Assembly: GCF_032854445.1 (NCBI RefSeq)
Contig: NC_088295.1
Location: 57,581,249-57,645,248, forward strand
Reading direction: 5' to 3'
DNA length: 64,000 nt
Source of the DNA: Liolophura sinensis
Taxonomy: Eukaryota; Mollusca; Polyplacophora; Chitonida; Chitonidae
Below the pieces are notes generated by a model. The model saw only the letters and a program-made list of their open reading frames with translations. It searched no databases and was not told the origin of the DNA. The position numbers were made by a program, and so were the translations under genes. Positions 45,606 to 57,720 of this stretch are shown one piece after another; within the stretch, counting starts at the first letter, position 1, and every line of letters starts with the position of its first letter.

Positions 45606-46159
45606 TACGTCAGTCGACTGACAGACCAATCGACAGACATTTAGAACGACTGAGCTATAGAGCTGCATATAGTCCCAGCTAATACATCTGAAATTCTCTC
45701 AAAACGAGACTTTTCTCAGAAAACCGCACCTTTTAGAGCACATATGTATTTATAGACTTTAAGACATATATTAAGACATTAAGACCTGTATAATTATCTA
45801 GAGATGCGTCTTCTTACTAATAAGTAGTCATTCGACGAACAAAGTCATTAGTGATTCGGTTTGGTCGGCAGCTGTTCGTGAAGGGGATGTTCTAATCGCC
45901 TTTTGCTGTTACGTGATGCTACGCGCAGCCCAGCAGTCAGAGGCCGTATACTTTGACCGAAGAGTGTTTGACATACAATAGGTAGGCCACCGTCTCGAAA
46001 GGCTGACGCTAAGAGGCTTTTTTTCATAATACGCATTTTAAAACTGGGTCAGCTGAGCTACTAGACGCAAAGTTAACCCGCTTTGTTGTATTCTGTAGGA
46101 CCAGGTGTGGTTGCCACTGACTGTACCACAAAGCAGAGACATCCAGGTACTTTATAACA
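45606..46159. other. unannotated DNA
   Basis: No gene or recognised repeat. Confidence 0.35.
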
Positions 46160-46384
46160 TTACACAAGGAGACCATCAGGCCATTGACCAATGAGGTCGC
46201 GTGTTCGAATCCAGCTTTCGCTGTTTTACCTGCAGCTTTCCGTCAGGAGATTTGTAAGGCATCTGGCAAAGGTCAGTAGTTTATCCCGTGCACTCCTGTT
46301 TTCTCCCACCCATACTCTGACCACCGCCGTTATGTGAACATTATTGTGTACGTTGTTGTGAAATAAATAAATATATAAATTAAA
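46160..46384 (+). mobile_element. SINE group D, best preserved copy
   Basis: CGCGTGTTCGAATCCAGC (box B) is followed by AGGAGATTTGTAAGGCATCT, GGCAAAGGTCAGTAGTTTAT, TTTTCTCCCACCCATACTCT, GACCACCGCCGTTATGTGAA and a short AAATAAATAAAT tail. Thirteen bases later a family A copy begins in the opposite orientation. Confidence 0.75.
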
Positions 46385-46396
46385 GGACGACGTGAA

Positions 46397-46530
46397 TATT
46401 TATTTATGTGTTTATTTTTGGATTGGTGTTTTACTCCGCACTCAAGAATATTTCACGGACAGCATTATGGTGGGTGGAAACCGGACAGAGCCCGAGGGAA
46501 ACCCACAGCCATCCGTAGGTTACCATCAAA
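46397..46530 (-). mobile_element. SINE family A, 3' half
   Basis: Tail, GATTGGTGTTTTACTCCGCA, then a deletion joining ATTTCAC to GGACAGCATTATGG. The palindrome (GACAGAGCCCGAGGG) is kept. Confidence 0.9.
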
Positions 46531-47832
46531 CAATCAATGAATTAAGGGCTACAAAAAACTGATCTTATATATATACATATATATTGTCTTATATTTGGTG
46601 CCTCGTCTCTAAAGTCCTAAACTTAGGCATTAGCCACATCTTTCATTCAAAGGTTCATTGCGAATAAGGTGCATATTGTAACTGTCAAGATTTTGAGGTA
46701 ATGCATGTTCAATAAAAGATGAAAATTTGGAGTGGATTTGCTTTCTTTCTAAGTTGACTTAAATCAGGAGGTATAGCTTAAGCATTGGATATTGTGTGTA
46801 TAAATATGCTACAAAGCATGCTTGGAAACGCAAACATAGTTTTGAGAATACACAAGCGCATAGGTTTAGTCTAGTACTGAAAAATTGATCACAACGATGT
46901 AAATACCCTAAAATGTTGTCCATAACAAAGTTACCAATCTTTCCTGATTCTCACGGACTATTATTTTTAGAATAGTGTTTCTGAGGTTTGTTTGGAGGAT
47001 AAGATGATATCCTACTGGAAACATATAAATTTCATTGTCAAAAGTAGTATTTAACGACATTTATTAGCACTCTTTGATGTAAAGTTTTAGGTCATTTACA
47101 CTAATTTATTTACTCAAGTAATCCTCCATGTATGCATGAGATTGGTCTGCACTTTGTAACTGTAACACCTGTAGAAATACAGGTATATTTGATCAGAGCA
47201 TATGTGTTATTGGTTACCCATTCACACGAGTCTATTTCTGTTATGTGTAAACTTGTATTGTTATACAACGGCAGTCCAGCACTTAACGCAGATTGTATAG
47301 ATTTAATGGTTATTTCATTGGGATTAGCAGGGACACTGTATCTTTGTGTATTGACGTTCGCAACGTTCGCAACAAAGCCTGTCTATAAAGCCACGCGTGT
47401 TTCGTCTACTGATGTGTATTCAATTTTCGATTACGAAGGAAAAGCAGTTTATGTCATAAAAAGCAATCCTAAACGTTAAAACTGCTTCATATACACACTT
47501 ACAAAACCATTTTGTCGACATGATTCAAAGTCCTGTGATCATTTATTTCATTGTTAGCGCTACATTTTTAAGATTTTTTCGCTTTCTTTTGAAATAAATC
47601 AGTTTTTTGGGGTATAAAGAGAGTACAGTTTCCGGGATAAACCATCGACCACCGCAAGTTACAGATTAACTTTGCCACGAGTGATCTATATTCTTGCACT
47701 CCACATTTGTCGACGACAAGAGACTTACCACAGACTTAAGACCGCGCAAACAACGACCATCTATTACGTGCTGTCTTTGTCAAAGTACAAGGCCCCGCAA
47801 GCAGTAACAGCGGGATAAACTACAAAGTCCCT
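46531..47832. other. unannotated AT-rich DNA
   Basis: Contains the longest non-repeat plus frame in the window (47132-47479, 115 codons), which I could not match to any family and treat as chance. Confidence 0.4.
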
Positions 47833-48054
47833 GGGGGCCTCCTTGGCTGAGGTGGTTATTGTGCAAGCGCGACTAGGAGCCATTCGCCAATGCGGTCCCT
47901 GTGAGTTCAAGTCTGGCTCATGTTGGCTTTCTCCCGGCCGTGCATGGGAAGGTCTTCAAGCGACCTGCGGATGTCTTGGGTTTCCGCCAGGCTCTGCCCG
48001 GATTGATCTCACCTTAATGTTGGTAGACGTCATACAGTATTCTTGAGTACGAGT
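47833..48054 (+). mobile_element. SINE family A, head present, tail lost
   Basis: GGGGGCCTCCTTGGCTGAGG, GTGAGTTCAAGTCTGGCTCA (box B) and GTTTCCGCCAGGCTCTGCCC are present. It ends at ATTCTTGAGTACGAG without the CACCAATCAAAT end. Confidence 0.9.
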
Positions 48055-48087
48055 GTCCAAGTTGCACACTTTACCGCTGTTCATTTG

Positions 48088-48088
<1 letters not shown>

Positions 48089-48126
<38 letters not shown>
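48089..48126. repeat. (ATA)n microsatellite
   Basis: About 12 uninterrupted ATA units, 35 bp after the broken end of a family A SINE. Confidence 0.95.
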
Positions 48127-48432
48127 CTTTGTTTCAGACAAATAAAATGTCCATATAAACATGAAACATATAGATTTGTGGGATTATACCACTCAGAGCT
48201 AAGCAATCATATAAATAACAATAAATTATCAGACGTGTCCACTCTTTTTTTAAAAACTTTATATAGATCGTCGTAAATATTTGATTAACACTACACTCCC
48301 TTGGAAAGTTCATTAGCGATTAGCTGAGCCACGGGGCACAACAATACATGTTAGAACAAAATGTGCGAAATATTGGTGAAATCATAATTTGATTTATTCT
48401 AATATTATATAATCTAATAATGATATATAAAA
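48127..48432. other. unannotated AT-rich DNA
   Basis: Nothing recognised. Confidence 0.35.
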
Positions 48433-48892
48433 CGTTTCGTCTTAAAGGCAAATAAAATGAAGCACATATCCGATGAAAGATCATTGTACATTGTCTAGAA
48501 AAATAGTTCGTTTATTTATTTTTTATTTTTTCCAACCGATTAAAATGTTTATAGCTGCATTCACAAAGATGGTATTAGTGACGTCACATCCATAGTTTGC
48601 CTGAAATAGTTCATTGCAAGGTCCATTGGGGAAATGCATTCATAGATCTATATGCAAATGTATTTTGGATTATGAAATCTAACGGTCTGGGTGTGTTAAG
48701 TAGCAAAACCCTGATGTGACGTCACTGGTCAGCACGATCAGAAAAGGTCACCTTAGAAGTCAAAGTTTTAATGTATTTAACCGGGCCAAAAATTCTAAAG
48801 AAATGCTTCCAGCTATTTTTATGGACAGTGGAGAATGGTTTTTCATCTGATATACACTTTACGCCAAGTTTTCTTTGTCATTAAGACTGAAG
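48433..48892. mobile_element. MITE-like fold-back element 3 carrying CRE octamers
   Basis: The left end (CGTTTCGTCTTAAAGGCAAA, then ACATATCCGATGAAAGATCA) and the right end (inverse of TCTTTGTCATTAAGACTGAA and TTTTTCATCTGATATACACT) are inverted copies. Looser inverted similarity continues inward for about 150-170 bp per arm. Each arm contains GTGACGTCAC (48578-48587 and 48716-48725). There is no transposase frame. A second copy lies at 63176-63613 in the opposite orientation, as judged by the asymmetric loop. Confidence 0.75.
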
Positions 48893-49721
48893 ATTTCAAA
48901 ATTTGCCTTCAGGAGTGTTTTTGGAAAGCGGTTATAGCAGATAGGAGAGTGCTGCATGTGTATTCAAAGGTTTCCTCAAATTACATGCAAGAAGCATAAA
49001 ACATTCATGGAATCCGTATTCAGCGTGTTAAGACACAAATTATGTTGGGCTCACTTTTCGACAGAAGAATAGAATGTATTACCGAAAGCCTTAGAAATAT
49101 AATGGGTGTAAATGAAAGTATTCTATAACCATTGTTGTTAGTAACAAGTTATCATTTCTCAGACAACGTTTACTACCATTTCACTGAAGCTGGACGTCTT
49201 GGCGTCTCGAAGGCTGATAAAAGATCATTCAGTCAAAATATTGCTTTTTGGTTGAAAACAGGAATTTTTTTTAAAGATTCACATTATTTAAATCTCAGAC
49301 GAGACCTTTGTTTACAAAAAATGTCCACAGCAGAGATTAAAACATGAATGTCACGCCTGCAAGCAAGGAATTTCGAGATACTACAATTTTGAATAATGAT
49401 GTAAATCAAATGATGTAAATTCTTAAAAATGAGCAAAATAGAAATTCCTATATTTTATGAAAGAAAACCTTCTGGTATAAGTTTTCTTTTAAAGACTCTG
49501 TTTCATTTTAACGTTGAAATCGTAAGTTGGAACTTTCCCCTGTCAGCAAAACTGACAACGATTACACTAGTCCGGAAGACATTTACCTGAGATAGCTGGC
49601 ATACATGTAGCTTAACCATTTTGTTGCTTCATGGTTAGCTTTGCAACGCCTATAGCATGCCCTAAAACCTCATTAACCCATAGTATTTTCATTCCTAAAA
49701 TTCAGTTTTAAATATTCATTC
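48893..49721. other. unannotated DNA
   Basis: No gene or recognised repeat; a 71-codon plus frame at 49132-49347 lacks support. Confidence 0.35.
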
Positions 49722-49935
49722 ATTGAATTGATTGTTGTTTTACTCGGCATTCAAGAAGATTTCACTTATACACCGGCTGCAAACATTATGGTGTATGGAA
49801 ACCGGACTGAGCCTGGAGGGAGCCCGCAACCATCTACAGGTTGCTAGCAAACCTTCCCACTTTGGATTGGAGAGGGAGTTAGCATGAGCTTGACTTGAAC
49901 TTAACAGCGGCAGCATTGGTAAAATGCCTCCTCAG
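49722..49935 (-). mobile_element. SINE family A, diverged
   Basis: GATTGTTGTTTTACTCGGCA, TTCACTTATACACCGGCTGC, GGAAACCGGACTGAGCCTGG and AGCATGAGCTTGACTTGAAC cover most of the element. The head end is truncated. Confidence 0.88.
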
Positions 49936-50875
49936 TAATTTCTCTCTTGTCATATTCGATGAATCTTTAAATATTGCCTCACTTTTTCATTACATTGACC
50001 AAGATTAGCTCTACATCATTGCTTGGTATCCCTTTTTTAAATTTGGTTAACTCCAACTACTCCTATTTGCATTCATAAACATTTGTTTCATTTGGAGACC
50101 TTGTCGTTGCTTGGTGAATGATTTGATTGCGTTACGTGGAAACTTTGCTTTGTTAGATCACCAGAAAGGGTATATCAGCTGTGACTGACCAGAGTGTTGA
50201 ACTAACCAGTGATACTCGTTAATAATTCAAAGCTGCTGTACACTGGTAATTGGCTTTTCCGATATTTTCGTTCTAAACTCGACGGTGGATTTTCTGTTAT
50301 AGTCACATCTGTAGTGCTGCCTTGGGATGATTTGGCTGGCTAATCACAAAATGCATAAAGCAAAGGGTAGCATTTGAAAGGTACATGACTGCAATTACAA
50401 GATCTCATCGACAGATATTTTCTTCTGAAGTTGGTGCTCCATCGCTACACATTGTTACAGATTTCATCTTAGTTGAACCTCATTTTCTGTGTTACACGTG
50501 GATACCTCTTTGACAGTTAGCCAACAATTCTACTAACTTAAAGCCGTTGTTGAACGAACGGGAGCTGCATGGATTCCAAGTCATCACTTCATTGTTTGAG
50601 GACTTATCATCTATAACTGGGCGGAAGCCACGGATGGTAAAGATCAGCAAAGGTCCACACGGTCCTTGTGGTTTCTGTACGTTGTACCATGTATATGGAA
50701 AAGTGGTTTTAGTTAACGTGTATATGAAAAGCTACTGTCTAGTAACTATGTTACGTGGATTAACTAGGCGTATACTGGATATTCTGCTTAAAGAAGATGT
50801 TTTATGAGTGCATATGGCCTGTGTCGTGTACCGAACGCATGTATTGTTTCTGGATACCGTGCCTCGATGAATCTA
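49936..50875. other. unannotated DNA with a marginal open frame
   Basis: A plus frame is open from 50514 to 50807 after a CTCTTTGACAG acceptor-like site. It includes KPRMVKISKGPHG, faintly like a PDZ first strand, but the rest does not continue as a PDZ domain. Not annotated as a gene. Confidence 0.3.
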
Positions 50876-51090
50876 TTTTTTTATTCTACTGGAATTTTAC
50901 GTCGTATTCAAGAATATTTCACTTATACGTCGGCGGCGTATGGTGGGAGGAAACCGGGGGAAACTCACAAGCATCCGCAGCATGATGGCAGGAAGACCGT
51001 AACCACATCCGATCGGAGAGGAAAGCAGCATGAATAAGACTTGAACTCTCACCAATCACATTTGTGAGAGGCGTCACAAGGCCACGGAAA
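50876..51090 (-). mobile_element. SINE family A, diverged
   Basis: GGAATTTTACGTCGTATTCA, then GAATATTTCACTTATACGTC, GGAGGAAACCGGGGGAAACT (palindrome lost) and CTTGAACTCTCACCAATCAC. It ends near AAGGCCACGGAAACC. Confidence 0.87.
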
Positions 51091-53195
51091 CCCTCGCCTT
51101 AGTTAAAACTGCGCAGTTAATCTGTAATAGTTAAGTCAGAAACTCTGCAGACACAAGTGGAAGGTCATAACACGCATCAGTATCAAACGGAAATTGCATA
51201 AGGTGGTGGACCGCAACAAGCATCAGTAGACCTCTAAACCCGTCAACCTTGACGTCTGCATACGCTACAGCACATTTCGTCCTCCAGCCTGCAATGCGTT
51301 ATGGCAAAGCCATTTTCAATTGACAAACGGGAAATTCCCTCTGATCTCGAGCTTTGTCAATGCCGGTGGGAAACTAAGCTCGGGAGCTCTGTCACTCTCC
51401 ATGAGAAGTCCGAAGCCGTCTCACGGTGTATAATACTGGAATGGTCGTTAATTCAATAAACGAATGAATCCCCCCACCCCCACCCACTCAGTGTTTGCGA
51501 AGCCATCTATCAGAATACCATAGGAAGCAATCCATTCTGTAATATGTTTACTTGTGTTTCTCTCCACATTCCGCCTTTTGAGCACCTTTCTATTGATTTG
51601 CCATTAAGCCCGGTGTTTAGAAAGCATTTCCAGCGTATATACCGAACCAGCAGACGTCTTGCCAGTCTACGGATCGATGCTGAATAACAACTCTATGGTT
51701 TCTTATATTTAAACAGCGCTTGGACTCAAAACCAACGGTTAACAAGTACTGAATGCGATATTAACGAAAGAATGTCGTCTCTCAATGGAACCCAAGTCTG
51801 GCCAAGCCTTGGTAATGGGAGCTTCGGGGTGTAAGGTCGCGCAGAAAGGGTGCGAGTGCTTCCTCATGTCCATGCTTCAGGATTGAATAGCCCGTAACGA
51901 GTTACATATACATATTTATTTAAAGATTTTTGGCTGAATGGTCTCTTACCTTAGAATAAATACTTTTTGCTCCAAACATAAAGATTATCATTTCTACTAA
52001 ATCAAATCGGCTTTCTTCTTTTCAAGACAAGCCTTCCTACAGTCTGTAGTCGAAAACACTTACTTGTTACATGTCTCCGGACAGATAACCAAATGACTCT
52101 ACGAACGCCTCGAACCAATCACGCAACAACTATCGTGAGGTTATACTTATTTGTTTGGTAGTAAAGTACATGCAACCACAATGGCATGCCTTCATTAATG
52201 ATTGGCATTGTTGTTGCCAACGGTAACGGTACACAATCTTTGTGAAAATGGATCCATTTCTAACATGTTCCGTTAAAGCGGAATAGTTTTTATAACTATT
52301 ATCCAATGGACTAAATCGGACATCTTTGACTCTGTGGAAAAACACTTTTTAGCGAGAGAAGATACAAACACAAATCAGAGTTAATCACGTAATTGTTATA
52401 TATGATATTTTCGCTGACTTTCTCTGCGCGTCACTTGTACACCAGAGGTGGCAATTCGATGGCGAAGTAATCAGTTGAGAAGGAAACCTTTAACACCGTT
52501 TCAGCGGAGCTTACATTCAGTCTAATACAGAAAAGTATAATGGATGGAAATCGGAGTCGAACCGTTGAACTCACTGGAAAATCAGCACGAATTAAAATGC
52601 TGGAGGCAAACCCGAACCTTGATTTCCAATTCATATATGTAGGCCCTAAATCCCGACCAAATTTGTATTCCCGCATTTCTGAGTGGCACCAAATACGTGA
52701 TCGAAATTACTCCACAGTGTAATGCCGTGCTCTTCCAAAATAAATAATAATTCGTATTGATAAGCTAGAGATAAGAGTGTGGAGTTTTATACAAATTCCT
52801 AATGAATATCTCCTATTGTCTGTAACACTAACATGATGGCCACACCTTGAGCTCGCTAGATCGATTGCCAATATTATAGATATTTTTTATGGATTATGGT
52901 TTGGAGGCTAGAGTCATTTTCAGTCAGACCTTTTTTATGAGGGACTCGAATATATACCTTTTCTGTTTTGAAAAAGAACAGTGTCGTTACATTTCTTTCC
53001 AGTGTCAGGAATTGGAAGGCTGCTCACGCGAACGTCTAAATGAATTACCCACCTACTGGCCAGTAACATGTCTTGGATATCATCTTTCTTTTGGAGATGA
53101 GGTGGTATCTTGGTAAAGCGCCATCTGTATTTCTTCAGAGGCAAAATGGGACAAACAATGTCTTCAAATTGCACACTTTCCTGTATTCATGTATA
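51091..53195. other. unannotated DNA
   Basis: About 2.1 kb without a recognised gene or repeat. A box-B-like GGAGTCGAACCG occurs near 52552 without a tRNA fold. Confidence 0.4.
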
Positions 53196-53395
53196 TTTTC
53201 ACTATATTTCACTTATATGATGGCGATCGTCATTATGGTGGGAGGAAACCTGACCGAGTCTAATGGAGACCCACGACCAATCGCAAGTTGATGGTAGACC
53301 TTCCCACGTACGACTGAAACATGAACTTAAACTCACGCCAATCGCACCGGTGACAGAGTCATGAGTTGCTGTTCTGCTCTGTTACGCCAAACAAA
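53196..53395 (-). mobile_element. SINE family A, degenerate
   Basis: TATTTCACTTATATGATGGC, TTATGGTGGGAGGAAACCTG, AGACCTTCCCACGTACGACT and CTTAAACTCACGCCAATCGC. No tail. Confidence 0.82.
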
Positions 53396-53463
53396 TATAT
53401 CCAGCATTACAATGTGGCATTCAAATTAACCTGCTGAAATTAAACATACTATATTTATTTTAG

Positions 53464-53580
53464 TTATTTTTGTTCAAACATTTTTCACTTATACGGCCAG
53501 GTTTACATATGTCAGAAATCTATGTAAACCACCGGCCTTCTCCAGATATTTGACAAATCTCCTAATTCAAAGGCACAGCC
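53464..53580 (-). mobile_element. SINE group D, 3' half
   Basis: TTCAAACATTTTTCACTTAT, ACGGCCAGGTTTACATATGT, TGTAAACCACCGGCCTTCTC and GACAAATCTCCTAATTCAAA form the inverse of the group D body. Only 70 bp separate it from a family A copy. Confidence 0.7.
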
Positions 53581-53995
53581 AAATAAATTAAATGTGGATT
53601 GAAGTCTGTGAATTCATTGGTCGGTATCCCAAATATAACGGACTACTGTATAGAAAGTAAAACGGGACTAAAGTGTGACATGTGGCAAATGATCAAAACA
53701 AAACCGATAAAATTCAGCCGCTTGTCAATTTACAGCTAAGGTTTTATTCTAACTGTTTGTGCATATATAATAAGTAACGTACAAAACTTTTTAATATGTT
53801 CGGTTTATTAAAGCAAGTAATGTATATAATGAACTGGAATCCTAGAACGAATCTTGAACCATCTGTGTACTGTTAGATACTAGTAATGCCTTGTCCCGCC
53901 TTATTCAGGCCGATTTTTCGGAAAGGTTTATTGTTTTCTCTTGGTTAGGAAAGCTTCAGGTTTGCTTGTCACTTGACGGAACTTGTTTGATAACA
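53581..53995. other. unannotated DNA
   Basis: No gene or recognised repeat. Confidence 0.35.
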
Positions 53996-54163
53996 GCCCT
54001 CTCCGACCGTAAGTGGGAAGGTCTGGCAACAACCTGCGTATGGTAGTGGGTTTTCCCCGGGCTCTGCCCGGTTTCCTCCCACCATAATGCTGGTCGCCTT
54101 CGTATAAGTGAAATATTCTTGAGTACGGCGTAAAACACCAATCAAATAAATAAATAAGTAAAT
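53996..54163 (+). mobile_element. SINE family A, 5'-truncated, little diverged
   Basis: CCCTCTCCGACCGTAAGTGG, then CAACAACCTGCGTATGG, the intact palindrome (CCCCGGGCTCTGCCCGG) and an AAATAAATAAGTAAAT tail. Minus-strand frames of 61-97 codons here are read-through. Confidence 0.95.
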
Positions 54164-56939
54164 GAGATATAAGTGTATCACACAACAGCTTGGTCGTCAA
54201 AATGGAATTCAAAGCATTCATAGATGAAGCACAATGCTTTCAATTTTCAGAAATATTTGTGTCACAGCAGTGTCCTGCCACTGTACAAGAATGTGGAAAT
54301 TTATTATGTGGACCATAATTTATCAAGTATTTTTTTTTAATATAAATCTTGACAGTTACTGTACATAATGATGTGCGCAAATGTCCATCACTTATTATCC
54401 AGTTATTGGTTATCGTTATTAAGGTTAAAAAATTTTTGTGATGTCGTTGACGATCAGAGGAATGAACCATGGCAAATTTTACTTCATCACTTGCGAAAAT
54501 CCAAGGGAAAGAAGTCATGGCGTTTTGAGCAGATTACGCGGATCGTTCAGGCTTGTGCAGTTTATTTGTTTTCAGACATAAATTGCATGCATATACGCGT
54601 ACGGGAAAATTTAACCCAACCATCGCCAAGCATTTACTCTGATCAGTTTTAGTTTCAGATCAAAATCTTTCGTAGTTCACCTTTAAGTAAGGCAATAAGA
54701 AAATGGACTTCAGTTTCCATCTCATACTTTGTGTTCAAAGTCGTTCCGTATTCCCAATTGGTGCATATAATTGAAAATGTAATCATTTTCTTTCGCGACA
54801 TTACAACAATCGTTGCGGTTTCTTAATTCACTCCACTGCATAAACACATTCTGTCTCAGTAACAGGGATAAGACATATGTCTGTCAGTAGTTCGCATTTA
54901 GCCTCAGCCGTAAGTGACTCTTGTCCTACACCCATTATTGGTTATTTGTTTGCCAGAGGTAGGCGTCCGACACAGCAATGACATTTTGTCGCTTACAGAA
55001 TTAAATCTGCCAAAAGGACGAATTTCCACCGCTTGACATGTCAAAGAAGATTGGGTGTCCGTGAAGTACTATTAACTGTTCCATGGTTGGCCCCAGGCAC
55101 ATCATTCTGTACAATCAGGTGCCGTGACACTCTGACGATTTGACTGGGGACTGTTCAACTGGCCTATGATAAAGAAATTTAGTGTTGTGTAGCTTTATGA
55201 CTCTTGAATACTTGATAAGGCCACCGTTTGGGAGGGCAGGGGGTGGGGTAAGCAAACTAAGGCTCCATCCAGCGAAATTATAAATATTGAACGCTAGGAC
55301 GCTACAAGGGGGTAATTCCCACTGCCAATTACCAATGCCTCAGCATCCTTTCTGGCTTCATGCTGTCCTTACCCCCAACCTTTATCAACTGATAACTAAC
55401 TTCTGAACGTTTGTAGGAAAACAATTTTGGAGTAAACGACCAATCCTCGCCTGGAGGCGATTTGAGAGGATTAGGGGAATGTGGCTGTATAGCATTAACG
55501 GCCTGGGTGGTTATAAGAAGAGGCCAAATTCGGTTAACCACGGCCTATAAAGCATTTGCCTTCCCATTTTCTCTGGTTTCCGCTCACCGACTGATATGTT
55601 TGAAACACGCCACAAAACGGATGCGTCTAAAGGTTTTTTTGAGCCATCGGCCACATGAATGTATTTCCGTGAGCCATGCTGCCTTAAACATGCGTGTTAC
55701 CATGTAATACTCCACACTCCCAAGGATCTGCCATCTGAATATTCCTGTCTCCATTATTGTGCATTGTCCAACGGATATAAAACGTATTCAACTGTTGTGA
55801 TTTTTAAAACTATTTCTAATTCTTTCTCTCCAAAGTTAAAAACGTAGAACCGTCAGTTATTGAAAGATCATCAAATTATACAAATTATACACTTGCAATG
55901 CTGTTCGAAAAAGAAGCGATTTGCTCTAACATATGCAGTTAAATTCATTATACATTCCGGATTTGTATTCTGTTCATCCACGACTGAAATTAGGTCCCAA
56001 GTCGACTGTCACACATTGGTCCGGTAAAAACATTCATTTTACACATTTCAGTCTTGGCCATGTCGAAAGTGTCCCACGGGCTTTCAATCATCATCTCGAG
56101 CTCTTGCTAGCTGCCATGGACTGTGCGAAAAATCATTTTGCTCGAAAAGAAAATAAAAATGTTAACCTATCTGCTAATTAGTCATCACTTTACTTATACG
56201 TATCCTTATATATACTTTATGTTAAAGCATTATGACATATAATTTTATATATAAATCTGATGCTGTTCTCTACAATTTTCATTGTCTAAGTTATGACTTA
56301 GTTGTACTTGGCAAGAGCGAATATCCCTTTGTCGGACGTCACTTTGCTGGTCATTGATGGTATAATATGAGTTTATAGGACGTGTAGCTTGAATTGGGCT
56401 TTTATGTCACAAATGCCAATCTTTTAATATCCAATGAAGTGTAAATAATGCAGAAAAACATAGTTTTGTTTCCTTACATATAATGGTCTTTGACTATGGC
56501 CTTTCCTTGTGCGGCGATTTGCATTGTTGCTGGAAACTAACACCAACAAATCTATTCCTTTTAGTTTACACCTTCATAATAGAAAAAGGTATCGATCGAA
56601 TATGCCTATATAGTTAAAGTTACGTCAACACAATGTGGTTGGGCATTATTAGTTTATCCCACGGGATGATGCATCGAATCAAAATTTTTCTAAAAAATGC
56701 TATTTTTGTATGATTTACAGGCATCGGCTAGAATTGAATGCCAATTTACACTTTATGATTTCGTTCAGTTCCACACATTGTGCGATCGTGGTAAAGGCTG
56801 CAGTTATACCAAGGTCTTCTTAAAGGGGCCGTTGAAATGCATACATCAACACAAGGCATCAAAGGTGTCTCAAATCTGCAAAAATGACCCATGTGTAAAC
56901 ATATACGCCCTATATCAGGGCAGTGTGTCAGGGTAAAGT
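54164..56939. other. unannotated DNA
   Basis: About 2.8 kb without a recognised gene or dispersed repeat. A G-rich run lies at about 55231-55250. Chance frames of 60-122 codons occur on both strands. Confidence 0.4.
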
Positions 56940-57720
56940 CCTCACTAGAGTAACTGTTCATCGGGCAGGATGTATAAAATATTGGCAGTATAACGATCAG
57001 GGTAATAGATAGGTGCCGTGATAATGTACTGTCCGTAGTAAAAAAACCAACGATCAAGATGTCATATTCTCTAAAATAACAGTTCAACATACAGTTTAAA
57101 CAACAGTTCAACATATGATAAAATACTGATTACAGTAACAGTTCCATTGAGAGAAACCGGCCCGGATAGCACAGTTGGTAGAGCGTCCGCTTCGGGACCG
57201 GTAGATCCAGGATCAATCCTTGATCGAGTCACACCTAAGACTTTAAAAGAGGAAGTTGTAACTTCCTCGTTTGGCGTTCAGCATGAAGGGGAACGACTGG
57301 TTGACCCGTATCAGTATAATGGCTCGGGCGGGGCGGCTTACTTGCGTTCGGTAAGTCGTCTCAGTGAAGCAACACTAAATAAAAGAGCGGTGGAAATCCG
57401 TCCTGCATCAAGGAGGCACATTACACGTACATGCACCCTAATGATTCCTTCGTCGTCATATGACTGAAAAATTGTTGTCGTACGACGTTAAACCCCAAGC
57501 ACTCACTCACTCACTCCATTGAGAGAATAAAATACTGACAACAGTAACAGATGAACTGTCAGCGTAAATTCTGAACTACAGTAACAGTTCAACTGTCATG
57601 ATAATGTATACTTTCTCTAATAAAAGTGCAACGGTTAGGGTATAAAATGTGGACTACGTCAACAGTTACTGTAAACTGCTCACTACAGTAACAGTTTAGG
57701 TGAATGGAAATGGTCTAATT
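56940..57720. repeat. degenerate repeat field around ACAGTAACAGTTCAA, split by a SINE
   Basis: Variants of TACAGTAACAGTTCAAC plus an ATAAAATACTGA or GTATAAAAT segment recur about ten times on both sides of the SINE at 57156-57514. The spacing is irregular (about 25-60 bp), as expected for an old tandem array. Confidence 0.6.
57156..57514 (+). mobile_element. SINE family B, full length, with 13-bp target-site duplication
   Basis: Starts ACCGGCCCGGATAGCACAGT, TGGTAGAGCGTCCGCTTCGG (box A and anticodon-arm-like part), then GATCAATCCTTGATCGAGTC (box B). The body and the (CACT)n tail follow. TCCATTGAGAGAA flanks it at 57143-57155 and 57515-57527. It is the longest family B copy here at about 359 bp. 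Confidence 0.97.

Noticed and set aside
47132-47479. Longest non-repeat plus frame (115 codons)
   Set aside because: No recognisable motif, domain or splice context, and a frame of this length is expected by chance in 64 kb of AT-rich DNA read in six frames.
50514-50807. PDZ-like frame (KPRMVKISKGPHG)
   Set aside because: Only about 20 residues resemble a PDZ start. The conserved later strands and helix are missing, and there is no ATG.
57160-57240. tRNA gene with a proline-like anticodon arm
   Set aside because: It is the head of a family B SINE bounded by a 13-bp target-site duplication.
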